This document shows, in pieces, positions 42,601 to 54,600 of a stretch of 64,000 nt of DNA. Positions within the stretch are counted from its first letter, which is position 1; each line of letters begins with the position of its first letter. Origin of the DNA: Heterohyrax brucei (Eukaryota; Chordata; Mammalia; Hyracoidea; Procaviidae); NCBI GenBank assembly GCA_028571685.1, contig CM053140.1, forward strand, positions 147,235,701 to 147,299,700. Reading direction: 5' to 3'. The position numbers and the translations under genes are program-made. The notes under the pieces are model-generated. The model worked only from the letters and a program-made list of their open reading frames with translations, was not told the DNA's origin and ran no database searches.

Positions 42601-45600
42601 AACAGCAGACAGTCAATATTTTAGGCTTTAAAGAGGATAAACTCTCTGTCACAACTGTTGCACTTTGCTGTTGTGGTAAGAAAGTAGCCATAGACAGTAT
42701 TTAAACAAGTCATCATAACTGTTCCAATAAAACCGCTTAAAAGGGAGCAACTCGCTTTGGCTTGTTAACCATACCTTGCTAGTCTCTGCTTTAGACGAAA
42801 TCAGAGACCAAACCTGTTGCCATCAGGCTGATTCCGACTCATACTGACCCTTATAGAAAAGAGTAGACTGCCCCATAGAGTTTCCAGGGAGCATTTGGTT
42901 GATTCATACTGCCAACCTTTTGGTTAGCAGCAGAGCTCTTACTGCTATGAACAGTCAAAACTATTTTTTAAACAGCTTTATTGAAATAAATTTACATACT
43001 ATGCAATTCATCCATTTAAAGAATACAGTTCATTTTCTCTTTAGTATATTCACAGACTTGTAAAACCATCAGAGCAGCAGATTTTAGAACATTTTTATTT
43101 CAGAAGACATCTTGTACCCTTTGGCCATCAACCCATAATTTATGCATCCTTGATCTGCTCTGTTCCTAGGCAACCACTATGATTTTATTGTGCAAATAAT
43201 CCATGCTGTCTGAATTTATTGGCCAGCAGTACTCTACCCCAGTGTCATGGTTTGAATTGTGTCCCCCCAAAAATACGTGCAGCCACGTGGCGGGGATATG
43301 GTTCCCAGTATCTTGGGACTGTCCTCCATTGTGTGGTTTTGCTAAACTGTATGTTAAAGGAGTAGGGTGGGGCTGTAAATTCCTGCCGTAGAGGGAGTTT
43401 CCCCAGTGTATGGCTTGCCCCACCCTTAATGCTTTCAGCTTGCAAGAGATATAAGGGAAAGAGAAACACAGGACAATTGAGAACCTCGCTACCATGAAGC
43501 AAGCAGCACCAGGAGAAGAGCGCGTCCTTCAGACCAGAGCTTCTTGCGCCAGGACGCTCCCTGGACAAAGACTGGTGCAATACCAGACTTTCCTCCAGAG
43601 CCGACAAGGGGAAAGCCTTCCTCTGGAGCGGTCACTCTGAATACGGACTTGCAACCTACCGGACTGTGTAAAAATAAACCTTCCTTTGTTAAAGCCATCC
43701 ACTCTGTGGTATTTCTGTTAGAGCAGCCCTAGCTGACTAAAACACCCAGTGAGGCAACCTCACAGGGGCTGCCATGCCCGTCCTATTTCACGTTAATGTA
43801 AAAAACAAAAAAATAGCATACTTTCAAAAGTACGTCACAGAAGAAGGAGGTGGCCAGAAACAAACCTAGGAGGCAACCCTATGTTTGCATGAAAGCACAG
43901 TGGTTACTTTTTGTCTCTGAATTTGCCTATTCTGGACATTTCATATAAATGGAATCAGAGGATATTGTGATCCTTCATGACTGGTTTCTTCCACTTAGCC
44001 TAATGTTTTCAAGGTTCATTTATCCTGTAGCATGTATAAGTGCTTTTCGTCTTTGTGTCACTAAACAGTATCTCAGCAGCGTATGAGTGTTTTAATTTCT
44101 CCACATGCTTGCCGTCACTTGTTGACTTTTTGTCTTTTTGATTATAGACATTCTAATGGGCCTGAGAGGAGCCCTGGTGACAGAGTGGTTAAAGTGTTCC
44201 TCTGCTAACCAAAAGATTGGCAGGAGAGAAATGTGGCAGTCTGCCTCCATGAAGATTACAGTCTTGAAAACCCTATGGGATAGTTCTGCTGTGCGTTATA
44301 GGGTCACTGTGAGTTGAAATTGACTCCATAGCAGTTTTTTTTTAAGAAATTAGTTGTGAAATGGTCCCAAGAAGTGTCTGTTCACATCCCTTGCCCTTCT
44401 TTAAATTAGCCTTTTTTTGAGTGATGAAAGTTCATTATGTATTCTGAATGCAAACTCTGTATCAAATGTATGATTGCCAAGTATCTTCTCATATCCTGTG
44501 TGTTAATCTTCAGTTTCTTGATACTGCTGTTTGAAGGATAAAAGTTTTAAAATTCTGACAATGTCCTGTTTGTCTTTTTTCTTTTGTTACTTGTACTTTG
44601 GTGACAAGTAAAAAATCATTGCCTAACCAGGGATCACAAATACTTACTGTTTTCTTGTAAGGTTTTTTTTAGTTTTAGCTCTTGCATTTGGGTCTGTGAT
44701 CCATTTTGAGTTAGTTTTTGTTATGGTGTGAGGTAGAGGTCCACATTATTTACATAATTTGTTGTTTACAATATATGCAGGAAAGCATGCACCGATTTAT
44801 CAGTTTCTACATGCACAGTTTAGTAATTACGTTCTTTGAGTTGTGCAACTGTTCTCTTCTGAGTTGTTTCTCACCCATTTTGACATAAACTCACGGCCTC
44901 TTAAGCTTCGAATCTAATCGTTTGAGTTGCTGTTGTCAGTATGATCCCACCTAGATAGTTCTTAAAAGAGCATAATGATCAAGGCACACCTTCTGGATGA
45001 GTGTGGACTTCAAGGGATAATTTGGGTTTAACGTTTGAAGATGATCTCAGGGCAATAGTTGTAGGGTTCATCCACCAATACTAGCTCTAGGAAGTCTGTA
45101 GTTCATGAGAAATTTTAAATTCTGTTCAGCATTTCTACCTTTTAATTACAATACTTCCATGATTTGGATCTTTGATCAGAATGTGCAGTAGTGGTAGTCA
45201 AGCATCATCCAGTTCTTCTGGTCATTCGTAGCAGAGGAGGCAGTTGTTCATAGGTAGTTGCGGCTGCCCGCACATTCTGTACCCTCCTATTCCTGACTTT
45301 CCTGTATTGCTTTGGGCAAATAGAGACCAATTGTTGTACTATAGGTGGCCTCTGGAGAGCTTTTAAGGCGGCAGACACTACAAAACCAACTAAGAGGTAG
45401 AACAGAAGCACTAAACGTGTTATTAGGCCAATAAACTGGGGTGTCCCATGAAACCACGACCCTAAACCTCCAAGCCAACGAACCAAATTCCATGAGGAGG
45501 TGTTTGGTTGTATGTAGCAATCTCAGCTGCTGGTTGGTTTTTTTTTTTTTGGCAAATGTATCTATTGCACAACATTTGCCAGTTCAACGTTTTGCATATG

Positions 45601-48600
45601 TACAATTTATTGACAGCAATTACAGTAATTGCTGGTACTAAATATCTTCTTTGCCTGTGATTTATCCAGCACCATACTGAAAAGATGATTTTTTTTTTCT
45701 TACTTTTTGAATTGCCTTGACACTTGTTGAAATCAGTTGACTTTGAACATGAGGGTTTATTTCTAGACTCACAGTTCTGTTTCATTGATACATATATATG
45801 TCTCTCCTTTTGCCAATACATTGCTCGGTTGATTAATGTAGCTTTGGAGTAAGGTTTGAGATTGAGAGTGCAGTATCTCTGACTTGCTTCTTTTTTGAGA
45901 TTGTTCGACGGCACTTGGCTTTTGGCTTGGCCATCTGGGGTTCCGTGCCACATGAGTTTCAGAATCTGTGTGAATTTCTCCAGAGCTGTCAGTTGAGATT
46001 TTTATATTGACTGTGCTGAATCTGGAGGTCAATTTGAGGAGTAGTGTCATCTTAGCAATATTGCCTCATTCGCATTGAATATGGGATATATTTGTGTTTA
46101 TTTTTGTATTGCTATCTTTCAGCAGTACTTTGTGGTTTTCAGAGAGTGTTTTATACTTTTGTCAAATTTGTTTCTAAGTACTTTTTTGATGGTATAGCAC
46201 TTGGAAGTTTTTCTAATTCCTTTTTAATTTTTTTATCACTGCTGTATGGAAATACAATTGATTTTTGCATACAGATCTCATGCCCTGCCTCTGTTAGTTA
46301 ACTAGTGCTGCTTTAACAGGAAATACCATGACTGAGTAGCTTTAAAGAACAGAAATTTATTTTCTAAGAGTTCAGTAGGCTTGCAGTCTGAGTTCAGCAC
46401 ATGGCTGTAGGAAGGTGGTCCTTTTCATCTTTTTCTAGTACCTACCAGTAATCCTTGGAGTGTCTGGGTTTGTGGAATATATCTGCCATATGTGTCTGTC
46501 TTCATATGTTGTTATGTGTCTCCCTGTGTTTTCTACTCCTTTCATAGCTCAAATGTATTAGGTTCAGTACCCACTTCACTCTAGTATGAACTTACTAACA
46601 TAAAATAAAAACCCTATTTCAAAATCCATGTGCTCTAGGACTACATTTTTAGGTACAGAAGCCAGGAATTTCTTACATATTTTGAAGGGATACAGTTGTT
46701 TCATTCCATTAACACTGCTATGTTGCTGTACTACCCTTAGTTTTTAAGTGGATTCCTTTGGACTTTGTGTGCACAGAATTGTGTCATTTACAAGTAAAGG
46801 TGGTTTTACTTCTTTTTTTCTAGTCTTTGCCACACCCTCCACCTCTCTACCCGCTACCCTGCTTTCCTTTTTTCTTGCTGGTACCTGCCTGATTGCCAAG
46901 GCTAGAACTTCTAACCAGTGCTGAATGCAAGTTGCAAGAGCAGACATCCTTGTCTTGTACCAGATCTTAGAGAAACATCAGTCTTTTACCATTAATGACC
47001 ATGACATTAACCATGGGTTTTCTGTAGATGCTCTTCATCAGACTGAGGAAGTTCGCACTATTGCAAGTTTATTAAGTGTTTTCATCATGAAGCAAACAAA
47101 AAGACCAAACTCATTGCAGTCAAGTTGATTTTTGAGTCATAGCTATCCTGTAGGACAGAGTAGAATTGCCCCATGGAGTTTCCAGAGAGCTGCTGGTAGT
47201 ATTTGTTTTTGAAGGAGTCCCAGTTTGTCTATGGTTCATTTATTTTGAAGTCAGTTTTGGTAGTTTGTGTGCTTCTATCTTGTATCCATTTTATCGTAAG
47301 TTATTTAATTTGTTGGCATACCCATGTTCATATTACTTCCTCGTAATCCTTTTTATTTTTGTAAATATCTCTCAAATTCTTAATTTTAGTAATTTGAGTG
47401 TTTCTTCTTGGTCAGAATAGCTAGAAGATGTCAATTTTGTCGATTCCCTCCCCCTACACACAGAATCCACTTTTGGTATCAGTGATGTTCTGTATTGTTT
47501 TCTATTCTCAGTTGTCTCTTAAGGATATTAGAAGTAGAAGAAGTATATTTTATATTTACCCACATAGTGAGTTACTTCCATTATTCTTCATTTTTTAATG
47601 TAAATCCAAGTTTTCATCTGGTATCATATTCCTACTTGAATAACTTCTTTATTATTTTCCTTTATTCTGGTCGGGTCTTTTGGCAATGAAATCTCTCAGC
47701 TTTAATTGTCAAAAAAAAGCTTTACTTTTTTTTTTTTTTGGTGGCAGAATAAGTATAATAAAAACAACCATTTCAGCCCTCTTTACATTTACATGTGTGT
47801 AATTTAATGACATTATATTCACCATGTATAGTACCATCACCACTATCTGTTTCCTTTATTTTATTTAATATGACTGAGTGAAAATGTATGTTCCCATATA
47901 AATTTACATGGAAGCTGCATATAGGTAGGCATATTTCCATTTTTTTAAACATCCTTTATAGAAATTTGTTGTTAGGTCCCATTGAGTTGGTTCTGACTAT
48001 AGTAACCCAATGTATAACAGAACAAAACACTGCCTGGTCATGCACTATGCCCACAGTTGTTACACTTGAGCCCATTGTTGCAGCCACTGTGTCAGTCCAT
48101 CTTGTCAAAGGTCTTTTTCACCAAAAAAGAGGGGTTTGGAAATTTAGTACCCCTTCAGCAATAATTTACTGTTTCTCCCTTCCACCTGCCCTTTGTAACA
48201 CAATGAACTTATATTTCTGTGTATCTGTATGTTCTAGATTTATATACTTGTGTATTCTAGATTAACTTCCTATAAGTAGAATCATACAGTATTTTTCCTT
48301 TATCTTCGGTCTGTCTTATTTTACTCAGCATAATGTTTTCAAGTTTTATCCATGTCATAGAATGTTACATATCTAAACTTCATTTCTCTTTATAGCTGAA
48401 TAATACTCCATTGGCTGGCTGTATCACATTTTGTTTATCTGTTCATCTGTAGCTGGACACTTGGGTTGTTTCCACGTTTTGACTATTGTGAATGATGTAG
48501 CAATGAACACTGACATAGAGTTAGCTGTTTGAGCCCGTTTTGAGTATGTACCTGGAAATAGAGTGCTAGGTCATATAGTAATCCTGTGTTTAGCTTTTTG

Positions 48601-51600
48601 TGGAACTAGCAGATGGATTTCCACAGTGGCTGCATCATTTTACTATCCTACTTGCAGTGGGTGAGGATTTCAGTATTTTCATGTCCTCCCTAACACTTGT
48701 TATTTTCCATTTTTCAGGTAATAGCAATCCTGGTGGGGCTACAGTGGCATCTCTTTGAGGTTATTATTTGCATTTTCTTGATAACTAAAGATGTTGAGCA
48801 TCTTTTCATGTGCGTATTGGCCATTTGTGTGTCTTCCTTGGTGAAGACAGTTTTCAGTTTGTCTTTCCACAACTTTTGATTTATCTTTTTGTTGTTGAGT
48901 TGTAGTAGTTCTTTTTTAATCTGAATGTTAAACCTTTATGAAATACATTGTTCTGTAAGATTTTCTCTCATTCTCTAGGTTGTCTCTTCACTGATACAGT
49001 TCTTTGATATTTAAATATTATAATTATGATGAAGTCCAGTTTCTCTATTTTGTCCTTACTGCTTATGCTTTTGGCTTTATATTAAGAATCCATTGTCAAA
49101 AAGTGGATCCTCAAATGTCATTCTTTTGTTCTAAGAATTTTACGATACTTATTCTTAAATTTAGGCCTTTGAGATATTTTAAGGCAGTGGATCTCAAATA
49201 TGGTGTGAGGTATAGGTCCAGCTGCATTCTTTTGTATGCAGAGATCCAGTTATCCCAGCACCGTTTATTGAAGACACTATTCATTCCCCACTGAATAAAC
49301 TTAGAACCCTTGTTGAAATAACTTGACCATAGGTGTACAAAGACCTTTGTTTCTAAAAGTTAGTTTAGTTAGATAATGGAATTTTTAGTTGATGGTATTT
49401 TTTTGTTTCGGTATTGTAAAGATGTTATTTCACTGCATTCTAGCTTGAATAGTTTTCTTATTAAAAATATGGTATTATTCTTATCTATTTCTTTGTGTGT
49501 AATTTTCCTTTTTTTCCTAAGTGCTTTCAAAGTCTTTTTTTTTTTGTTGTTCAGCTATATGTAGAAGTGTGTTTTCTTTGTGTTTATCCAGCTTGGAATT
49601 CATTAAACTTCTTGTATCTGTACTTTTGTTTCTTTCATTTACTTTGGAACATTCTGAAACATTTCTCTGTAAGTATATTTTTCTGCCTTTTTTTCCCCCT
49701 CATTCTGAAACTCAGAACTGTGTCTTGTTATCTGTTTGATATTACCCAAAAGATGTTGGATGCTTTGTTGTGTATTTTTTCCTCCTCCTTTTCTACTTTA
49801 TGTATTATAATAGCTTATTTCTGTTGACCTATCTCGGGCTTTCTCTCTGTGTCCTGTGTGCTCAGAAGCACGTATAAGTTATTTGTTTTCAAGATCGTGT
49901 GTGTGTGTTTGGTTTTTATTATTTCTCTCTCTTTTTTTTTTTTTTTTTAAATAGTTTCTGTCTGTTAAAATTCTGTAGTCCTTGAATTTTGGCTTCTTTT
50001 GTACCAGATCATTTAGCGTATTAGTCATATTTATTTTAAAGTGTCAGAAAATTCCAACACAAGGGGTGTTTCTGATTCTGACTTTATTGACTGCTTTAAC
50101 AATTTTTTTCCTAATCTTTTTACATATCTTACAAATTTTTATTGCGTGCTTCACATTGTATTTAAAAGAATACTACAGACTGAAGTTAATAGTATTTATG
50201 CCCCCAAATAAACATACCTCTTTTCTGTTGTTATTAGGACATTAGTATGGGGAGGGGGAGGTTGAACCTATCTAATCAATAATTGAGCTTCAGTTGAGAT
50301 GCATTTTGTTTTTCTGTTGTTGCTTTTTTGTTTTGTTACTTTCAGCTTGCCACGGACTTAAATTTGTGTATTGATAAGCTCCTACTGCCTGTGCTTAGTA
50401 TGGAATTTGAAGCCCTGGTGGGTTTTTCCTTGGTGTCTGTGCTCCATTGTCAGTTTTCAAGAATCCTGGCACATCTGAGCCATAAAGAAGTCTCTTTGTG
50501 TTGCTGCTCTGCTCTCAGTAGGAGGTTGCTGTTGCCTTGTACTTGATTCAGTGTTTATACTGTAGATGGGGTACTGGATTCTCCTGCTGCAGTGTCAGCC
50601 TTAGGCAAGTCCTGTGCACCTGTGAGTCAGGTTAAGTATTCTAAATGTTCTTTCACCTACCCTCTCTCCTTGCTATTCTCCTCCTCACTCCCCCTACCTG
50701 GTATCTATTTACCAAATTTGGAGGAGGACTTGAACTGGAGCAAGTTTTCCTGCTTCTCAACCAACAATGCTTTGTTTGGATCAGTGTAAGATCCTGGACT
50801 GCAGTGTATTTTGGCCCACCCTAAGTAGCAGAAGAGGATTTGAAACATTTTCTGATGAAGATCAAAGACTACAGCCTTCAGCATAGATAATAGGTTAATG
50901 TAAAAGAAACAAAAATCTTCACAACTGGATGAATAAGCAGCATAGTGATAAATGGAGAAAATACTGAAGTTGTCAAGAATTTCATTTTGCTTGGATCCAT
51001 GATGAACATTCATGGAAGCAGCAGTCATTTCAAATGATCCTTTGGACAAATCTGCTGCAAAAGACCTCTTTAAAGCTGTTAAAAAGCAAAATGTCACCTT
51101 GAAGACTAAGGTGTGCCTGACCCAAGCCATGATGTTTCATTTGAGTAATACACATGCAAAAGCAGGACATTGAATAAGGAAGACAAGAATTGATGCCTTT
51201 GAATTACGGTGTTGGTGAAGAATGTTGAATATACCATGGACTACCAGAAGAACAAGTAAGTCTATCTAGGATGAAGTACACCTAGATTTATCCTTAGAAC
51301 TAGGGATGATGAGACTGCACGTACTTTGGATTTGGCATTAGGAGAGATGAGTCCCTGGTGAAGGGCATCATGTTTGGTAAAGTAGAAGGTCAACAAAGAA
51401 GAGGAAGATTCTCAGCAAGATGGATTGATGCATTGGCTGTAACAACGGGCTCAAATGTAGCGATGACTGTTGAGTACACTTTAGGACCAGGCAGTGTTTT
51501 CTTGTGTTGTATGAAGGGTTGCTGAGTTAAGCAACTCGAGAGCACCTCACAGCAACAACAACCAGTGGCAGAAGGCTGTTGACTCTCTTTCAGTGTCACC

Positions 51601-54600
51601 TGGTCTTTGCCAGTGATCAGAGGGTGGGAAAGTGACTACCCCTCAACCAGCAACAGATATATTTTGCTTTTACCACTCTTTGGCAGTTGCAGAGCTTTTC
51701 TGTGGGCCAGGTATATGAAAAGTTCATTTTTAAGATGTTTACAAATTGTCCTTACCATCTTTATATCATATTTCATTAGTATCTCTGTAGATGGGTAGTG
51801 CTTGATAGGCAGAAGCTGAATCTTACAATTTTAGAGAAGGGTACCTACTCGTTGGTTTTTATTATAATATACCAATGTGTTTGTTCTTTTGCAGCTTAGG
51901 CTTGATTTCCGACTCTTTTCACATGTTTTTCGATAGCACTGCCATTTTGGCTGGATTGGCAGCTTCTGTTATTTCCAAATGGAGAGATAATGATGCTTTC
52001 TCTTATGGGTAAGACTTTTTAAAAACATTTATTGAAGTGCAAGATACATAGAGAAATATACAAATCTTAATTACGCTTAGTGAGGTTTTGTTAAGTTGAA
52101 CCCATTCTTATAACTAGCACCTTGGAAACCATCTCATGCCTTTATTACCTCTCTCTAAGGGCACCATTTTCCCCAGATTAATTTTACCTGTTTTTGAACA
52201 TTATATAATTAGAATTTACAGTATGTATTTTATGTGTCTAAATTTGTTTGCTTAGTGACTAGGGCATTTTGATTTTACCAGAGCTTTTTAGGTAAGACCG
52301 TTTCTGTATAGGAAACCCTGGTGGTGTAGTGGATAAATACTACAGCTGCTAACCAAAAGATGAGCAGTTCAAATCTGCCAGGTACTGCTTGGAAGCTCTT
52401 TAGAGCAGTTCTACTCTGTGTGTAGGGTTGCTATGAATCAAGTGGGTTTGGTTTTTTTGCGGGGGCAGTGAGACGCAAGGGATTCCTGTTTAGGCAGAGT
52501 CTCAGCTCTTGCCATATTTTGTTTTTTTGGAGAAGAAAAAAAAAGATTTTCAGTATATGGAAATGATCGTGTTTCTTTTTTTTCTTTTTGGAGTGCTGTT
52601 TTGCTGTTAAATTATTCAGAATCACTGTTTCCTAATATGTTTTTGTATGTATCTACTTTGCCCTGCGTTTGTTTAAAATACTTCCCATACTTTTGCTGAA
52701 TTTGAACAATCAATTATTTGGTGAGTGTTTTTATGCTGAAGGACCTACGCTGAATTATCTGATCTTCTGAACTGAGTACCCGTAGACACAGAGTATGCTT
52801 TTTCACCATCTGTGATAGAAGGAACCAGTGGATTTTCGATTATTTGACTTGGCTTACACTGCTTGAGTTTTTCCTTGTCAGCCCGTAGGCTGTTTTGCTT
52901 TGTAATTGCATTTGTGTTTAATCAAAACTCTGACGAATAGGGTTTTTCTTTCTTCGCTACCCTCTGTCCTGTTGGTGCTTTCCTATCCTCTTACCATCTT
53001 CCCCTTTTCTCTCAAACCGTTTTCTCCCATCTTATTGTCTGTCTTTCCCAGTTACTCTCCTTTTAGTGTTTTGCTTTGTTCCTGTCCTCATGCTTATTGT
53101 TTTTCTCTCATCTTCTGGGCTCCCTTTCCCCTCCCTTGTTCTTTCATACTGGTATTCAGGCTTATGCTTCTCACCTTTCTCTCTCTTTTTTGCTTCTCTA
53201 CTTTTCCTTTCCTTGCTTTCTTACCTTTCTCCTTCTGCACCTTTATTGTTCTTTTCATTTGATTTCTCCCTCTGTCTTTGACCCCTTTGTCAAGCTTTCT
53301 TATTCTTCTTCTCCATTTCTCTGAATGTCCTTAGCTCTGTTTCTTTTTCCTTTTCCTTCCCTAATTTCTCTTTCTCCTCCGTATTCTCCTTCCGTGAGTC
53401 TCCCTTTCCTGTGCGGTTTTGGTTCTGTTCACACCCTCTCTGTTCTGTACATTGTCTCTGGTACCCATTGTTCTCTCTTTTCCTCATCCTTCCTTACTGC
53501 TTCATCTTTCTCTCCAGCTTTGCTTTTCCGTCTTTGGCAGTCATTCAGTCTTTTTTCTTGTACATGTTATTGTTCTCTTATATTTATTGAAGGCCCACTG
53601 TGAGTCCAATACTTTGCTGTATCTAGTGATGCAAGAATGAGTAAGACATATACCTGCCTTGAAGTAAAACATACACTTCAGAACTTGTGATCTGATGGGG
53701 AAATAGTTCTGTGGAAACACAGTAACAACTATGCATAGAGACTAGTGCTGAGAGAGAGAGAGAGGAAACTCTGTGGTAGAACTGAAAACCTTGGTGGTGT
53801 AGTGATTAAGTACTATGGCTGCTAACCAAAAGGTCAGCAGTTCATATCCACTAGGCCTGCCTTAGAAACTCTGTGAGGCAGCTCTACTCTATCTGTAGAG
53901 TTGCTGTGAGTTGGAATGGACTTGACAGCAATGGGTTTTTTTGATTTATGGTGGGACTTGCTGACTTTAACTGTAACCAAATGGATATGATTATTTGTAA
54001 AATTTTAAAAAGTGAAAAATAATAACTAGATCTTTTGATAGTACAGAGCAAGAGATCCTTATCTCTATAAATCCAAACAGTTTGAAAGCTTAGATGGGAA
54101 CATTTTTATAGCCCCATATTACTGGTATTTGAATAATCTTGAACTACACCTATTAAAAGGAGCTGTGGTAGCAATGTGGTTAAACACTGGGCAGCACTAA
54201 ATGACCAAGACAGTGGAGTTCTTGGAACTCAGAGTTTGAAAGTGATATATTTGTTGGTGGCCTGAAGACCTGGAGTAGAGCTTGGGTGGTTAGGGGTGTA
54301 GATGGATCATCTACTTTACAAGAACACTAAAGCCATCAACAGTCATGACAGGGTTAACTTTGAGCCAACACTGCCCTTAAAAACAACCAAACCGAACTAA
54401 GCCTGTTGCCACTGAGTTCATTCCAACTTATGTGACTATGCAACCTTAGAAACCCTATCAGGCAGTTCTGTTCTGCCCTGTAGAGTTTCTGTAGGTTCGA
54501 ATCAACCCAGTGGCAATGAGTATTTTGTTGTTCTTGTAGTTTATACCTTTTAAGGAGCTCTGGTGGCAAAACAGTTAAACCCTAGGCTGCTAAGCCAAAG

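Larger units (their letters stand above)
42965..45540 (-). mobile_element. L1 3' ends (reverse), with a solo LTR and an AfroSINE inserted
   Basis: An old L1M-type tail ('cagctttattgaaataaatt', 'tttgcctattctggacattt', 'tcattgcctaaccagggatc', 'tccattttgagttagttttt') lies at 42965-44790. It is broken by the LTR at 43243-43744 and the SINE at 44166-44345. From about 44900 a lineage-type L1 3' region follows ('aggcacaccttctggatgag', 'gagcttttaaggcggcagac'). Where one L1 ends and the next begins is not certain. Confidence 0.7.
30881..51894 (+). other. SLC30A7: SLC30A7 intron 2 (21 kb)
   Basis: 30890-32390 and 35380-37200 look mostly unique and AT-rich. 37250-38120 is unassigned. The remainder is transposable-element sequence listed separately. 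No additional conserved coding exon was recognised. Confidence 0.7.

Noticed and set aside
43166-43732. Several overlapping frames of 60-120 codons
   Set aside because: All lie in the MaLR solo LTR, which is non-coding.
45462-46050. 163- and 93-codon reverse frames
   Set aside because: They cross L1-derived sequence and simple T runs and match no conserved part of L1 ORF1 or ORF2 in frame.
52906-53640. Overlapping long open frames in all three forward readings rich in Leu, Ser, Phe and Pro
   Set aside because: They arise from pyrimidine-rich low-complexity DNA, which lacks stop codons on this strand; no domain or codon pattern supports a protein.
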